Origin: G963666945 sp963666945
GTDB lineage: Bacteria > Bacteroidota > Bacteroidia > Bacteroidales > Marinifilaceae
Assembly (NCBI GenBank): GCA_963666945.2
Contig: CAXXRT010000048.1
Location: 1 to 56,461 of the forward strand
Length of the DNA stretch: 56,461 nt
Reading direction: 5' to 3'
Under the pieces are notes generated by a model. It was given only the letters and a program-made list of their open reading frames with translations, was not told the origin of the DNA and made no database searches. Positions 1 to 9,307 of the stretch are shown one piece after another. Position 1 is the stretch's first letter; the number at the start of each line of letters is the position of its first letter. The translations under genes and the position numbers were made by a program.

Positions 1-50
1 CTGCCAACTACAACATTGGCTATGTCCCATATTTATATATTTATATTTTT

Positions 51-1820
51 TTAAGCGTCAGCTTCTTCAGCAGCTATCTTTTCCTTAAGTTTTCTTGTTG
101 CACGCATAGAACAGAAATTTTCTCCACACATAGAACAAAAATGAGCTTCTTTATGTCCTTCATCGGGGAGAGTGGAATCGTGGAATGCTAAGGCTTTTTC
201 AGAATCAAGTGCCAAATGGAACTGATCTTTCCAACGGAATTCATATCTTGCCTTACTCATGGCATAGTCCCTGTAGTATGCTCCTGGATGACCTTTAGCT
301 AAATCTGCTGCATGAGCTGCTAGCTTAAATGTTATTACTCCTTCTTTTACATCATCACGATCAGGTAATCCAAGATGCTCCTTCTGAGTTACATAGCAAA
401 GCATTGCTGTACCAAACCATCCGATCATTGCTCCTCCAATGGCGGAAGTTATATGATCGTACCCCGGGGCTATATCTGTAGCTAAAGGGCCTAATGTATA
501 AAATGGTGCTTCGTGACAATATTTTAATTGAAGATCCATATTTTCTTTAACCTTTTGCATAGGTACGTGCCCGGGTCCTTCAATTATGACCTGAACGTTG
601 TGTTTCCAGGCAATTTTAGTTAGTTCCCCCAGAGTCTTTAGTTCTTCAATTTGTGCCTTGTCATTTGCATCGGCAATAGAACCAGGACGGAGTCCGTCCC
701 CTAGTGATACTGCTACATCGTATTTAGCAAGTATCTCACAAATATCTTCGAAATGATCGTATAGAAAACTTTCTTTTTTGAAGGTAGTACACCAATGAGC
801 CATAATTGAACCTCCTCTTGAAACAATACCAGTTGTACGTTTTAGAGTCAGTGGTACATGATGCCATCTTAGCCCTGCATGAATAGTAAAATAGTCAACT
901 CCTTGCTCACACTGTTCTATAAGTGTGTCGCGGTAAAGTTCCCACGAAAGCTTTTCTACATCACCTTTAACTTTTTCCAAAGTCTGGTATAAAGGTACAG
1001 TACCTACCGGAACCGGAGAGTTTCTTATAATCCATTCTCTTGTTTCATGTATGTTTTCACCGGTAGAAAGATCCATAATTGTATCGGCACCCCAACGGAA
1101 AGCCCATACGGCTTTTTCCACTTCTTCTGCTATAGATGAGGTTACTGGTGAATTACCAAGATTCGCATTTATCTTGACAAGGAAGTTGCGACCAATAATC
1201 ATAGGCTCCGATTCCGGATGATTTATATTGGCAGGAATAACAGCACGACCGGCAGCAACTTCGTCTCTTACAAATTCAGGTGTGATCTTTTCTGGTATAT
1301 TAGCACCCCAGTTTTGTCCCTCATGGGCGACATATTTTTCCTTAATCTTATCTATAAGCTGATTCTCCCTGATAGCAATATATTCCATCTCTGGAGTTAT
1401 AATTCCCTGACGTGCATAAGCCATCTGAGTAATAGACTTACCATCTTTTGCTCTTCTTGGATTGGTGCGCACATGGGCAAACCTTAAACTGTCGAGATTC
1501 TTATCCTCATGTCTTTGTCTTCCGTATTCAGAAGAAAGATTTTTAAGAATATTAGTATCATTTCTTTCTTCTATCCATTGTTCACGAAGACGGGGAAGTC
1601 CTTTGTCAAGATCAACCTTGTAATCTTCATCAGAATAAGGACCTGAAGTATCGTAAACCACAACAGGGGGATTTTCTGTTAGGCTTCCATCAAGTTCTTT
1701 TGTTTCACTTAGAGCTATTTCTCTCATAGGAACCTTAATATCAAATAGTTCCCCTTTTATATATATCTTTTTTGACCCCGGCAACGACCCGGTGGTAATG
1801 TTAAACTCCTTAAGTTCCAT
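51..1820 (-). CDS. thiC: Phosphomethylpyrimidine synthase ThiC
   Basis: ThiC is a radical-SAM enzyme that rearranges aminoimidazole ribotide into hydroxymethylpyrimidine phosphate, the pyrimidine half of thiamine, in the cytoplasm. The 589-residue protein is near the usual length and carries the C-terminal cluster-binding CX2CX4C motif (Cys562, Cys565, Cys570), plus family blocks such as GPGHVPMQ and the IEGPGH region. The ATG at 1820 starts the protein 55 bases after thiS, in the same TPP-riboswitch transcript. Downstream (positions 1-50) only a few open codons remain before the window edge; the next thiamine gene would be expected there but I cannot identify it. Confidence 0.97.
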   Translation of the reverse strand: MELKEFNITTGSLPGSKKIYIKGELFDIKVPMREIALSETKELDGSLTENPPVVVYDTSGPYSDEDYKVDLDKGLPRLREQWIEERNDTNILKNLSSEYGRQRHEDKNLDSLRFAHVRTNPRRAKDGKSITQMAYARQGIITPEMEYIAIRENQLIDKIKEKYVAHEGQNWGANIPEKITPEFVRDEVAAGRAVIPANINHPESEPMIIGRNFLVKINANLGNSPVTSSIAEEVEKAVWAFRWGADTIMDLSTGENIHETREWIIRNSPVPVGTVPLYQTLEKVKGDVEKLSWELYRDTLIEQCEQGVDYFTIHAGLRWHHVPLTLKRTTGIVSRGGSIMAHWCTTFKKESFLYDHFEDICEILAKYDVAVSLGDGLRPGSIADANDKAQIEELKTLGELTKIAWKHNVQVIIEGPGHVPMQKVKENMDLQLKYCHEAPFYTLGPLATDIAPGYDHITSAIGGAMIGWFGTAMLCYVTQKEHLGLPDRDDVKEGVITFKLAAHAADLAKGHPGAYYRDYAMSKARYEFRWKDQFHLALDSEKALAFHDSTLPDEGHKEAHFCSMCGENFCSMRATRKLKEKIAAEEADA

Positions 1821-1875
1821 TCCACTAAATTTATACAGATTATTTAATTACGTTAATAAACAAGCAACAATAATT

Positions 1876-2076
1876 TTATCCACCCTGAGTAGCGCGGATA
1901 ATCATAATGTTGTCATTCTCGTTTAGCTTGAAAGTGTCCCATTCGTCTTTGGGGACAACAGAAAAATTTATGGCAATCGCAATGTCTTTACTTTCTATTC
2001 CTATTGTCTTTAGGGCATCAGGAATATATGAGTTTTCATTTAATTTTTGCGATTTATCATTAATTATTACTTGCAT
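1876..2076 (-). CDS. thiS: Sulfur-carrier protein ThiS
   Basis: ThiS carries sulfur as a C-terminal thiocarboxylate for building the thiazole ring of thiamine. The 66-residue protein has the ubiquitin-like length and ends in the diagnostic Gly-Gly (RATQGG). The frame can be opened further upstream to a TTG at 2109, but the ATG at 2076 (MQVIIND) matches where family members begin, so I use it. It is the first gene after the riboswitch, followed by thiC. Confidence 0.9.
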   Translation of the reverse strand: MQVIINDKSQKLNENSYIPDALKTIGIESKDIAIAINFSVVPKDEWDTFKLNENDNIMIIRATQGG

Positions 2077-2127
2077 TGAATTAGTTTTATGTTTAGAAAA
2101 ATAATTCAAATATGCAGAGGAATATAT

Positions 2128-2200
2128 ACTTACCTACGCCAGCATTACCTGGATCAGGTTATGGGTATAATCTCAGCCCGTAATATTAAGGCACCCCTGT
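2128..2200 (-). promoter_or_regulatory. TPP riboswitch (THI element)
   Basis: Read on the minus strand, the region holds the conserved THI-box segments in order: GGGGTGCC, GGCTGAGA, ATACCC, ACCTGATCCAGGTAATG and CTGGCGTAGG. It lies in the leader of thiS-thiC, about 50 bases before the thiS start. Thiamine pyrophosphate binding should switch off the operon. No clear terminator follows it, so control of translation initiation is the likelier mode (inference). Confidence 0.95.
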
Positions 2201-2217
2201 CATTTGAAATGTTAATG

Positions 2218-2247
2218 CAAATGTAGGAAATTTTACGTTAAAGCAAA
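2218..2247 (-). promoter_or_regulatory. Bacteroidetes-type promoter of thiSC
   Basis: On the minus strand a TTTG box (2244-2247) is followed after 18 bases by TACATTTG (2218-2225), a perfect TAnnTTTG -7 box. Transcription should begin near 2210, just before the riboswitch, which fits a leader that starts with the aptamer. The spacer is one base under the usual 19-21. Confidence 0.6.
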
Positions 2248-2256
2248 ATTTCCTAC
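2223..2256 (-). terminator. 12-bp hairpin after the hydrolase gene, overlapping the thi promoter
   Basis: Perfect inverted repeat with arms GTAGGAAATTTT (2223-2234) and AAAATTTCCTAC (2245-2256) and a 10-base loop. It follows the stop of the minus-strand hydrolase gene and is a plausible terminator, although no long T-run follows. It physically overlaps the promoter of thiSC. Confidence 0.45.
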
Positions 2257-2320
2257 AAAATATTTTAGTGGAAGTATCAATACATCTAATATGTTTAATC
2301 TTTCATGTTTTGACTTAAAA

Positions 2321-4684
2321 TTAATTAGTGTTCAGGTTTTTCATAAAACCAATATTGTCAATTATAACAACACCTTTTTTTGTTTTATTGAAAATTAAGC
2401 GAATGCTCTTTATATTTCTATAATTAAAATCTGATTCCTTGCTCATTAATTTCTTAAATGGAAATTGGAATAATTGAAAGACATTCTCAGATTGCTCATT
2501 ATCATTTATAAAATCAGTCTTCATAAGCATTACTTTCAATTTAGGTTGTACATAAGAATAGCTGCTTAATGGAAATTGAATATTATGACCATCATAGTCT
2601 TCCATCTCTATTGTAAAGTCGATTGGTTCTTTATCCTTTTTTTTATTATCCTTATCTTTATCTTTATCTTTATCCTTATCCTTATCCTTATCCTCTTCTT
2701 TTTTATTTATAGAAGAATTATCGTTGTTATTTTTATTAATCGCCCATTTACCATGCGACTTAGGATTTGAATCTTCATCAGCGTCAGCCATAGAGAAAAT
2801 TAGAACGGATGATGTGTCTGTAGCTATTTTATTGTCTTTCAAATCGAGAGAATAATTTGCAAGTTTGGTAGAATCTTTTTCATTGTCCCAACCGATATAT
2901 AAAGCCCTTGTTCCTTTATTCCCCCATTTTAGGTCTATAAGTTTTTCTTTCCAGACAGTAAGGTGCTTTCCGCTTAAGGAAGCATTATTATTTGTTGAAG
3001 TTGTAAGATTTATATCTTCATCGAAAGTGCAAATAAATTCAGATTCTGAGTCCTGAAATTGATTAAGAAAAACAGTTTCAGGAAGCCAATCTTTTGCTGT
3101 ACGGTAATCCATAAACAACGGGAGATAGGAGTAGTTATTTTTTAAAGAAGTTTCAAGAAATGCTGAAATATAGACTTTAGCAATTTTTCTTTGTTCTTCT
3201 CCATTCATTATCTGTTTTAGGTTTAGTAAGCGATCAAAAGCTGTTCCTGTATCATTTATTCCCCAGGTAGTATTAAACTGACCATGATTAGCTCCACATA
3301 TGTATAAGCCTGTTTTAAAATGGTAATCATTATTTGTGAATTTTATTCTCTCATACTGTTGTGATCCCATAAACGATCTGACATCTCCGTCCTGAGCTCC
3401 GTGCAATACAAAATAGTCGATGTCTTTAAGTCTGGTCTTGTTATTTGCAGGTTTGTATTGACCATCGCAAGGTGCAATTGCAATTATAGAACGTATATTA
3501 TAATTATATCCTAGTTTTATATCTGCATCATCAGGATAGTAGGGGAGTTTATTAAAACATGCAGCATGGGCAACGGCTTCACCACCTCTGGAATGCCCGA
3601 TTAATGCTATATTGTTGGTATCCACCCTGTTGTAGAATATGTTGGTTGAATCTTTATTCCATTTATGCCAAAGCTTAAGGTGCTCTAATAATAACCATGC
3701 TCTTGCATCATTCTCAGTCTTCAGGCCACCCATAATATCACTCCAACTACCGTTTATAAAGTTTTCATCTACTGAGGCCATAATAAAACCACGACTTGCA
3801 AGTAATTCTCCCAGATAATCATAACCGGGATCGGAATAATCCTGCATGTTGTGATTTCCATGTACAACAAGAACCAGAGGGAATTTCCCATTTTCTGCAG
3901 GATACCAAACTCTTGCATTAAGGGGTAAAGCCTTGGCATCAAATCCCCAATATCTGGTTCTGTACCATCCTCCAAATCCACTCCAGTTATCAATAAAGGC
4001 AGTACCGTCAACTGAGTCTGTCTTTATATCTACCTCTTCACCATATTCAGGTCTGTGTTTATCTTTTCCACTACCATAGTAAAGAATATCTACTTCGTAA
4101 TCACCGAATCCGGAAGGGTTGTTGACTGTGAGATGATTACTAGTATTAGCTTTCATTGCTGCATTTGTAACAGGCTTTGAATCAAAACCATCAATAGAGT
4201 ATAACGATATTGCAGCAATAAGTCCTGATATTCCAATAACTAAACCGATGATTCTTATGGTTTTTTGACCTGTAGAGAAATTCTGAAAATTATTTCTTCT
4301 CAAACCTATAATAGATCCTCCCAAAATAGAAGCAATTATAATAATTGTAATAGGTATAAAATATGAAAAAGCGAATACCATAAACAGAATAGGAAGAACT
4401 GCAAATAACGTCAATTTATAATTTTGTGGTATAAGATGAACTTTTTTAATAATTAATGAAACTAATCTGCTGGTTAGTATGGATAATCCTAAGAATGCTA
4501 TAAGCAGAACTGCAATATTTATATCATTAGCCTGCAATAAAATGCTAATAATAGCCAGAGTCCATAACAATATGGTAATAATCCATACTCCCCATGAAGC
4601 TCCTTTAATCTCATTATTATTTGGTTTAATAATATCATACATTGATCTGTACCACATTAATATTCGTCCGAATAGTTTTTTCAT
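2321..4684 (-). CDS. Membrane-anchored alpha/beta hydrolase with Lys-Asp repeat
   Basis: A 787-residue protein. The first ~165 residues hold about four or five hydrophobic helices. A secreted or periplasmic alpha/beta-hydrolase domain follows: the oxyanion-side VVHGNH motif, the nucleophile elbow GHSRGGEA, an Asp in HGAQDGDV and a His in GANHGQFN form a credible Ser-Asp-His triad. It resembles the chlorophyllase / PAF-acetylhydrolase type of fold. Around residue 670 lies a (Lys-Asp)n stretch, and the last 100 residues look like a beta-rich accessory domain. The substrate is unknown; an ester or lipid is likely. It stands alone between the thi operon and gapA. Confidence 0.75.
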   Translation of the reverse strand: MKKLFGRILMWYRSMYDIIKPNNNEIKGASWGVWIITILLWTLAIISILLQANDINIAVLLIAFLGLSILTSRLVSLIIKKVHLIPQNYKLTLFAVLPILFMVFAFSYFIPITIIIIASILGGSIIGLRRNNFQNFSTGQKTIRIIGLVIGISGLIAAISLYSIDGFDSKPVTNAAMKANTSNHLTVNNPSGFGDYEVDILYYGSGKDKHRPEYGEEVDIKTDSVDGTAFIDNWSGFGGWYRTRYWGFDAKALPLNARVWYPAENGKFPLVLVVHGNHNMQDYSDPGYDYLGELLASRGFIMASVDENFINGSWSDIMGGLKTENDARAWLLLEHLKLWHKWNKDSTNIFYNRVDTNNIALIGHSRGGEAVAHAACFNKLPYYPDDADIKLGYNYNIRSIIAIAPCDGQYKPANNKTRLKDIDYFVLHGAQDGDVRSFMGSQQYERIKFTNNDYHFKTGLYICGANHGQFNTTWGINDTGTAFDRLLNLKQIMNGEEQRKIAKVYISAFLETSLKNNYSYLPLFMDYRTAKDWLPETVFLNQFQDSESEFICTFDEDINLTTSTNNNASLSGKHLTVWKEKLIDLKWGNKGTRALYIGWDNEKDSTKLANYSLDLKDNKIATDTSSVLIFSMADADEDSNPKSHGKWAINKNNNDNSSINKKEEDKDKDKDKDKDKDKDNKKKDKEPIDFTIEMEDYDGHNIQFPLSSYSYVQPKLKVMLMKTDFINDNEQSENVFQLFQFPFKKLMSKESDFNYRNIKSIRLIFNKTKKGVVIIDNIGFMKNLNTN
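2646..2693 (-). repeat. Hexanucleotide tandem repeat inside the hydrolase gene
   Basis: Eight consecutive units of TTATCC/TTATCT on the plus strand (minus strand GGATAA/AGATAA), encoding the alternating Lys-Asp tract. Because the unit is 6 bases, gain or loss of copies keeps the frame; it can change linker length but not switch the gene off. Confidence 0.9.
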
Positions 4685-4784
4685 AATTGCAAAAGTTTTA
4701 GGTAAAGTATTAGGTTGATTATTTACAAATATATGTAAAATATTTATATTGTTATGTGTAATTATTTAAGTACATGCCATATAC

Positions 4785-4820
4785 AAAAATAGGGAGGCTG
4801 TAAAAGCCTCCCTATTTTTT
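4785..4820 (-). terminator. Rho-independent terminator of gapA
   Basis: Inverted repeat AAAAATAGGGAGGCT / AGCCTCCCTATTTTT with a short loop, 21 bases past the gapA stop. T-rich on both strands, so it can act in either direction; both neighbours are on the minus strand. Confidence 0.85.
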
Positions 4821-4840
4821 ATATTTCGTAAAAGAATAAT

Positions 4841-5860
4841 CTATACAGTAAATAATTTTACAGCTAAATCAACAACTCGGTTAGAATATCCCCATTCGTT
4901 GTCGTACCATGCAATAACTTTTACAGTATTGCCATTAACAACCATAGTAGATAATCCATCAATAATAGAAGAGTGTGGGTTATGAATTATATCAACAGAA
5001 ACTATTGGTTCCTCAGTATATTCCAATATCCCTTTCATTGCACCTTCAGCAGCTTCTTTAAAAACAGCATTTACCTCTTCTTTTGTTACATTTACCTTTA
5101 AGTTTGCAACAAAGTCAACTAAAGAACCGTTTGGTGTTGGAACACGAACAGCCATACCGTCTAATTTACCATTCATCTCCGGTATGATTTTACCAACAGC
5201 CTTAGCAGCACCGGTACTTGTTGGTATCTGAGAAACGGCAGCAGAACGGGCTCTCCTTAAATCTTTATGAGTTCCATCAAGAATTCTCTGATCCAAAGTA
5301 TACGAATGGATTGTTGTCATTAAACCATTGTTAATACCAAACTTGTCGTTTAGAACTTTAACAACCGGAGTAAGACAGTTTGTAGTACATGATGCATTAG
5401 ATACACATTGATCTGTAGCTTTTAGCTCTTCATCGTTGACTCCAATAACAATCATGTTGTCTATCTCATCCTTGGCTGGGACAGTTAAAAGAACTTTTTT
5501 AGCTCCGTTTCTTAGGTGATCTCCATAACCTCCTTTAGGATCTTCCTTTTTCCTGTATTTTCCAGTAGACTCTATTACAACATCCGGTTTCTCTGGCCAC
5601 TTGATATCAATTATCTTGTCATAGGTGCAAATTTTAATTTTCTGACCATTTACAATTAGGTGACTGTCATCATGACTAATTTCACCATTGAATTTCCCTT
5701 GCGTTGAATCATATTTTAATAGGTGCGCAAGAGTAGATATTTCCGTGCCAACTCTGGCATTAATTCCAATAACTTCAATGTTTTCACGCTCAAAAGCAAT
5801 CTTTAAAACATTACGTCCGATTCGTCCGAAACCGTTAATTGCAATTTTTACTTTAGACAT
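4841..5860 (-). CDS. gapA: Glyceraldehyde-3-phosphate dehydrogenase
   Basis: Type I phosphorylating GAPDH, 339 residues, interconverting glyceraldehyde-3-phosphate and 1,3-bisphosphoglycerate. Rossmann motif NGFGRIGR (residues 9-16), catalytic Cys158 in SNASCTTNC, and catalytic His185. The position after the second beta strand, normally Asp in NAD enzymes, is Ala35 (GINAR), and the Leu-Pro pair that blocks NADP in NAD enzymes is Gly196-Thr197 (LDGTHKDL). Both changes are those seen in NADP-accepting relatives, so the cofactor may be NADP or either (inference). Single gene with its own terminator. Confidence 0.95.
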   Translation of the reverse strand: MSKVKIAINGFGRIGRNVLKIAFERENIEVIGINARVGTEISTLAHLLKYDSTQGKFNGEISHDDSHLIVNGQKIKICTYDKIIDIKWPEKPDVVIESTGKYRKKEDPKGGYGDHLRNGAKKVLLTVPAKDEIDNMIVIGVNDEELKATDQCVSNASCTTNCLTPVVKVLNDKFGINNGLMTTIHSYTLDQRILDGTHKDLRRARSAAVSQIPTSTGAAKAVGKIIPEMNGKLDGMAVRVPTPNGSLVDFVANLKVNVTKEEVNAVFKEAAEGAMKGILEYTEEPIVSVDIIHNPHSSIIDGLSTMVVNGNTVKVIAWYDNEWGYSNRVVDLAVKLFTV

Positions 5861-6606
5861 TTCTATTTGATTTGATTATATTTTATGCTGCGAAATTAAT
5901 AATATTATAATTTCTGAGCGAATATTTATTTAAATAATATTGGCAATATTTTATTTTTTTTGTCTTAAATCGCAATTTATAACGTTTTAAATAAGATTTT
6001 TTAGGAATTTTAACTTTTTAGAGGTCTTAAAATTACAAATCAAAACTTTTTCCAGTAAAATTCATATTTTTTATCAGTAAAAAGAAGAGTGTTTTGAAGT
6101 AAAAATGTTTTATTGAATTCTTGTGAGAAATCTATTGATTTTTAGAATTATTTGAAGAATATCCTCAATATCTACTGAATGGAGTAGTAAATCTTTTTTT
6201 TATCAAATATAATTATATATGTTTAATAAAAACACAATAATTGATAATGGGTCAAACGTTAACCTTTGCTGCTAATAGGATGTAATTAATTTAGACTAAA
6301 AGTACATAATATATTTTTGAAATATTGATGTGTAAATTCTTTGCTGTTTTCCAATATTTATATACGTTTGTCGCCGATTTGAATTCAGCGATTAATATAA
6401 AGCCGGCTAGTTTTTAATTAGTGTTGACTAACCGATTTTAAGAAATTCAAATTTCCACAGTCATAATTTGATTAAAGTTTGTATGCACTGGCTGACAACT
6501 TAGAACATGTCCGATCGAAATGTCAACCAGTGCTTTAACTATTCTTCGTTATTTTCTCTGATTATTCCTTGGTGCAAATAATATATAAATAGCTGGTATT
6601 TTTAAG
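5861..6606. other. AT-rich intergenic region with one imperfect inverted repeat
   Basis: No coding potential above a dozen codons on either strand. Arms GCACTGGCTGACA (6485-6497) and TGTCAACCAGTGC (6521-6533) pair over 13 positions with a single C-A mismatch, which becomes a G-U pair in minus-strand RNA; a 23-base loop separates them. It lies 73 bases downstream of the lytT stop, so it may be the 3' end structure of the lytST transcript. The rest is presumably the upstream region of gapA. Confidence 0.5.
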
Positions 6607-7299
6607 TTACTTAAAAATTCTATCCGTATTGTTCTTGTAATTTCTTCCAATGGGGAGCGATTGATTGGTTATTTCAACAAACCCAGAACCAATCGCATCA
6701 ATATCACAAATGGAGACGATATAACTTCTGTGTATACGGACAAAATCAGATTTTGGCAGAGTTGCTTCCAGATTAGATATTCTTTCTTTGGTCACAATTT
6801 TTTTATCTTTGGTATAGACTGTAACATAGTCTCCCATACTTTCAAGGTATAAGATATCTTTAAGTAGAACCCTGTATTGTTTCCGGTCTGCTTTAAGTAA
6901 AATATAATTATTGGGGTTTGTTGTGCTTGCAGATTGTTCATGTATATTCAGGAATTTATTGACAGCCTTCGCAAAACGTTCCAGTGATATAGGTTTAAGA
7001 AGATAGTCAACCACATTTAAATCAAAAGCCGTTATGGCATAGTCCCTGTAGGCGGTAGTAAATATGACTTTAGGGGCATTGGGAAGGGCCTTTATAAAAT
7101 CAATACCGGTAATCCCGGGCATTTGAATATCAAGAAAGATAAGATCCGCATGTTTTTTATTGATTACTTCCATTGCCTCTAATGCACTGCTGCATTCAGC
7201 AATAATTTCCATATCGTGAAAGTAAGAAAGATGTTTTTTTATTATCCTTCTGGCAATTGGTTCATCGTCAACAATTATACAATTTATTTTATCGGTCAT
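6607..7299 (-). CDS. LytTR-family response regulator
   Basis: 230-residue response regulator. Receiver domain residues ~1-120 with the acidic pair Asp11-Asp12, phospho-acceptor Asp57 (FLDIQMPG) and the conserved Lys in LLKPIS. LytTR DNA-binding domain at residues ~130-230 (LLKADRKQYRVLLKDILYLE, then RIHRSYIV). It starts 1 base after the TAG stop region of the sensor gene, so the pair is translationally coupled. Target genes are unknown; LytTR regulators usually control envelope or adhesion functions. Confidence 0.93.
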   Translation of the reverse strand: MTDKINCIIVDDEPIARRIIKKHLSYFHDMEIIAECSSALEAMEVINKKHADLIFLDIQMPGITGIDFIKALPNAPKVIFTTAYRDYAITAFDLNVVDYLLKPISLERFAKAVNKFLNIHEQSASTTNPNNYILLKADRKQYRVLLKDILYLESMGDYVTVYTKDKKIVTKERISNLEATLPKSDFVRIHRSYIVSICDIDAIGSGFVEITNQSLPIGRNYKNNTDRIFK

Positions 7300-7300
7300 G

Positions 7301-8440
7301 CTAATTTAGTTTTAATCTAAGGGCTACTTTGAATTTCTCATTTTCATTACTGATATCGAGCTTGTATTTGTCATTGTATAGTAAATCCAATCTTTCTTTA
7401 ATATTTCTTAATCCAATACCATTAGCTTTATTTCTGTTTTGAATATTTTTGTATGTATCGTTTTCTATATAGAAAGCTAATTCTCTTTCTGATGTTTCAA
7501 TGTTTATATTGATACATGATTTACCCGAAAGAGGATTTACTCCATGTTTAAAGGCATTTTCAATAAATGGTAACAGTATCATAGGAGAGATATATAAATT
7601 CTCGGTAGGCCCGGTACATTCAATATTAAAACTAAGTTTGTCTCCATGTCTTAAGCTCTCGATATCTGCAAAATTCTTTATATAAGCAATCTCATCATTA
7701 AGATTAACTTTTTCTAATTTTGTTTTATGTAGCATATAGTCCAGTAATTCAGAAAATCGTAATACAAGTTCAGGTGCATCATTCGATTTTTCAAGGGTCA
7801 GCCCGTAAAGATTATTAAGCGTGTTAAAAAGAAAATGAGGATGCAGCTGTGCTTTCAAAAGTTCAAGCCTGGCCTTATTGAGATTAATTTCTGTGTTGTA
7901 TTGCTTTTTTATCAGAATACTGTTTCTTTTCTGCTGTTCGAATGAATGTTTTATGAGTTTTATTGTGCTTGCCACTATAACTATAAAATATATACCTACA
8001 AGAAGAGTGATGCTATCGAAAGAATATGGATTTATCTGTTTTGTATTGTAATCTCCAATTGTTATAAACATTAGTGAAATAATAATCATTTGTGCCCAAA
8101 TGGATAAAAGTATGGAGTATAAAGAATATACAGCAAATCGACCATATCTCTTTTTCATTAAGAATTTAGGAAACAGAAAATATATAAAGAAGTAAGTGCA
8201 GGCAATTGCTACCGGGAAAAGCATTAGAACAAAATAAAATGTTATATAGTAATCTTTATTTATTCTTCCGTAGAATCCAATAAGAAAAACAAATGCCAAA
8301 ACCCAGAATAGTATATGTGATATTATCCTGTTTCTTTTTATTTGTAAATATTGATTTAATGTTTTCAATTTGGTATATTTATATGCTAAGTAAGTAAATA
8401 TATGCCAAATATTAATGTTTTTAAAGTCAATAATCGACAA
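7301..8440 (-). CDS. LytS-type sensor histidine kinase
   Basis: 379 residues: four hydrophobic helices (roughly residues 40-170), then the His_kinase domain with the phospho-acceptor block HPHFLFNTLNNLYGL and an ATP-binding domain with the N-box LLPFIENAFKHG and the GIGLRNIKERL block. It would phosphorylate the adjacent LytTR regulator. No ATG is available in the right place; the frame is open upstream only to 8464, and TTG at 8440 is the plausible start. No extracellular ligand domain is visible, so sensing is probably by the membrane helices. Confidence 0.9.
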   Translation of the reverse strand: MSIIDFKNINIWHIFTYLAYKYTKLKTLNQYLQIKRNRIISHILFWVLAFVFLIGFYGRINKDYYITFYFVLMLFPVAIACTYFFIYFLFPKFLMKKRYGRFAVYSLYSILLSIWAQMIIISLMFITIGDYNTKQINPYSFDSITLLVGIYFIVIVASTIKLIKHSFEQQKRNSILIKKQYNTEINLNKARLELLKAQLHPHFLFNTLNNLYGLTLEKSNDAPELVLRFSELLDYMLHKTKLEKVNLNDEIAYIKNFADIESLRHGDKLSFNIECTGPTENLYISPMILLPFIENAFKHGVNPLSGKSCININIETSERELAFYIENDTYKNIQNRNKANGIGLRNIKERLDLLYNDKYKLDISNENEKFKVALRLKLN

Positions 8441-8608
8441 ACAACATAAAATAATGATGATTCATCTGTTTATTAAAGGTTAAACGCATTTGTTTGCACA
8501 AATTTGTTGAATTGTTCTTATATGATGTAGTTAGTCGATAAAAGTTTTTTATGTTCGTGGGAACAGTTATTCTTGTGATGTATTATTGTTTAACTAAAAT
8601 TATGGAAT

Positions 8609-8980
8609 ATGAAACTTTTTGAATTTATGGTCACAGGAGGATTACCAGGAATGTTAATTATAACTATACTGGCTTTGGTTATGATATTTTTTGCTATTAA
8701 AAAAGGGATAGCAATTTATAAAAAGGCGGACAAAACAAAGAAATACCTCGACATTATATTGTTTTTTGGAAGTCTTGCTTTGGCTTTTGGCATTTTTTAT
8801 CAGATTGTGGGGATGTTTGAAGTATTTAATGTTGTCGCCGAGATAGGGGATATAGCCCCTGCGCTTATAATGTCTGGATTTAAGGTAACTCTTATTGCTC
8901 CTTTTTATGGTTTTATAATTTTTATAATTTCTTATATCTGTTGGTTTACTTATAAGATTAAAATTCAGACAATTGAATAA
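8609..8980 (+). CDS. Small MotA/TolQ/ExbB-like membrane protein
   Basis: 123 residues with three predicted membrane helices (~12-30, 48-68, 88-113) and a cytoplasmic loop. The arrangement and the GLPGMLIITILALV / APFYGFIIFIISY blocks resemble the MotA/TolQ/ExbB proton-channel family, though it is shorter than TolQ and no TolR/ExbD partner is beside it. Divergent from lytS with 168 bases between, and ending at a strong terminator, so it is a one-gene unit. Assignment is by pattern only. Confidence 0.55.
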   Translation: MKLFEFMVTGGLPGMLIITILALVMIFFAIKKGIAIYKKADKTKKYLDIILFFGSLALAFGIFYQIVGMFEVFNVVAEIGDIAPALIMSGFKVTLIAPFYGFIIFIISYICWFTYKIKIQTIE

Positions 8981-9017
8981 TTATCCGATCACAACTCAAT
9001 TGTATTAGTTTAATAAG

Positions 9018-9037
9018 AGCCCGTAAGGGCTTTTTTT
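9018..9037 (+). terminator. Rho-independent terminator
   Basis: Stem AGCCC-GTAA-GGGCT followed by seven T residues, 38 bases after the stop of the TolQ-like gene. Confidence 0.9.
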
Positions 9038-9307
9038 ATTAGTCGTAATCACATAAATATATATTGACATATATTTTGTATCCATACCATATTATTTTAC
9101 AATTGAATTATGGTTTTCCCTGATATTATAATTGTCTCGAAACAGAAAAAAATAAAGAGAGAGTTTCGGCTCAAACATATTCATTAAAAGTATTAAAAAC
9201 AAGTATAAATACTTAAATTATCATTTAATGTTTTTATTCAATCTTTAATTTTTGATAGCAACAAATATTGATTAAGTTCGCGCAATTGTTTAAACATAAT
9301 GAATTGA

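Noticed and set aside
2646..2693. Phase-variable repeat
   Set aside because: The unit is six bases, so copy-number change keeps the reading frame.
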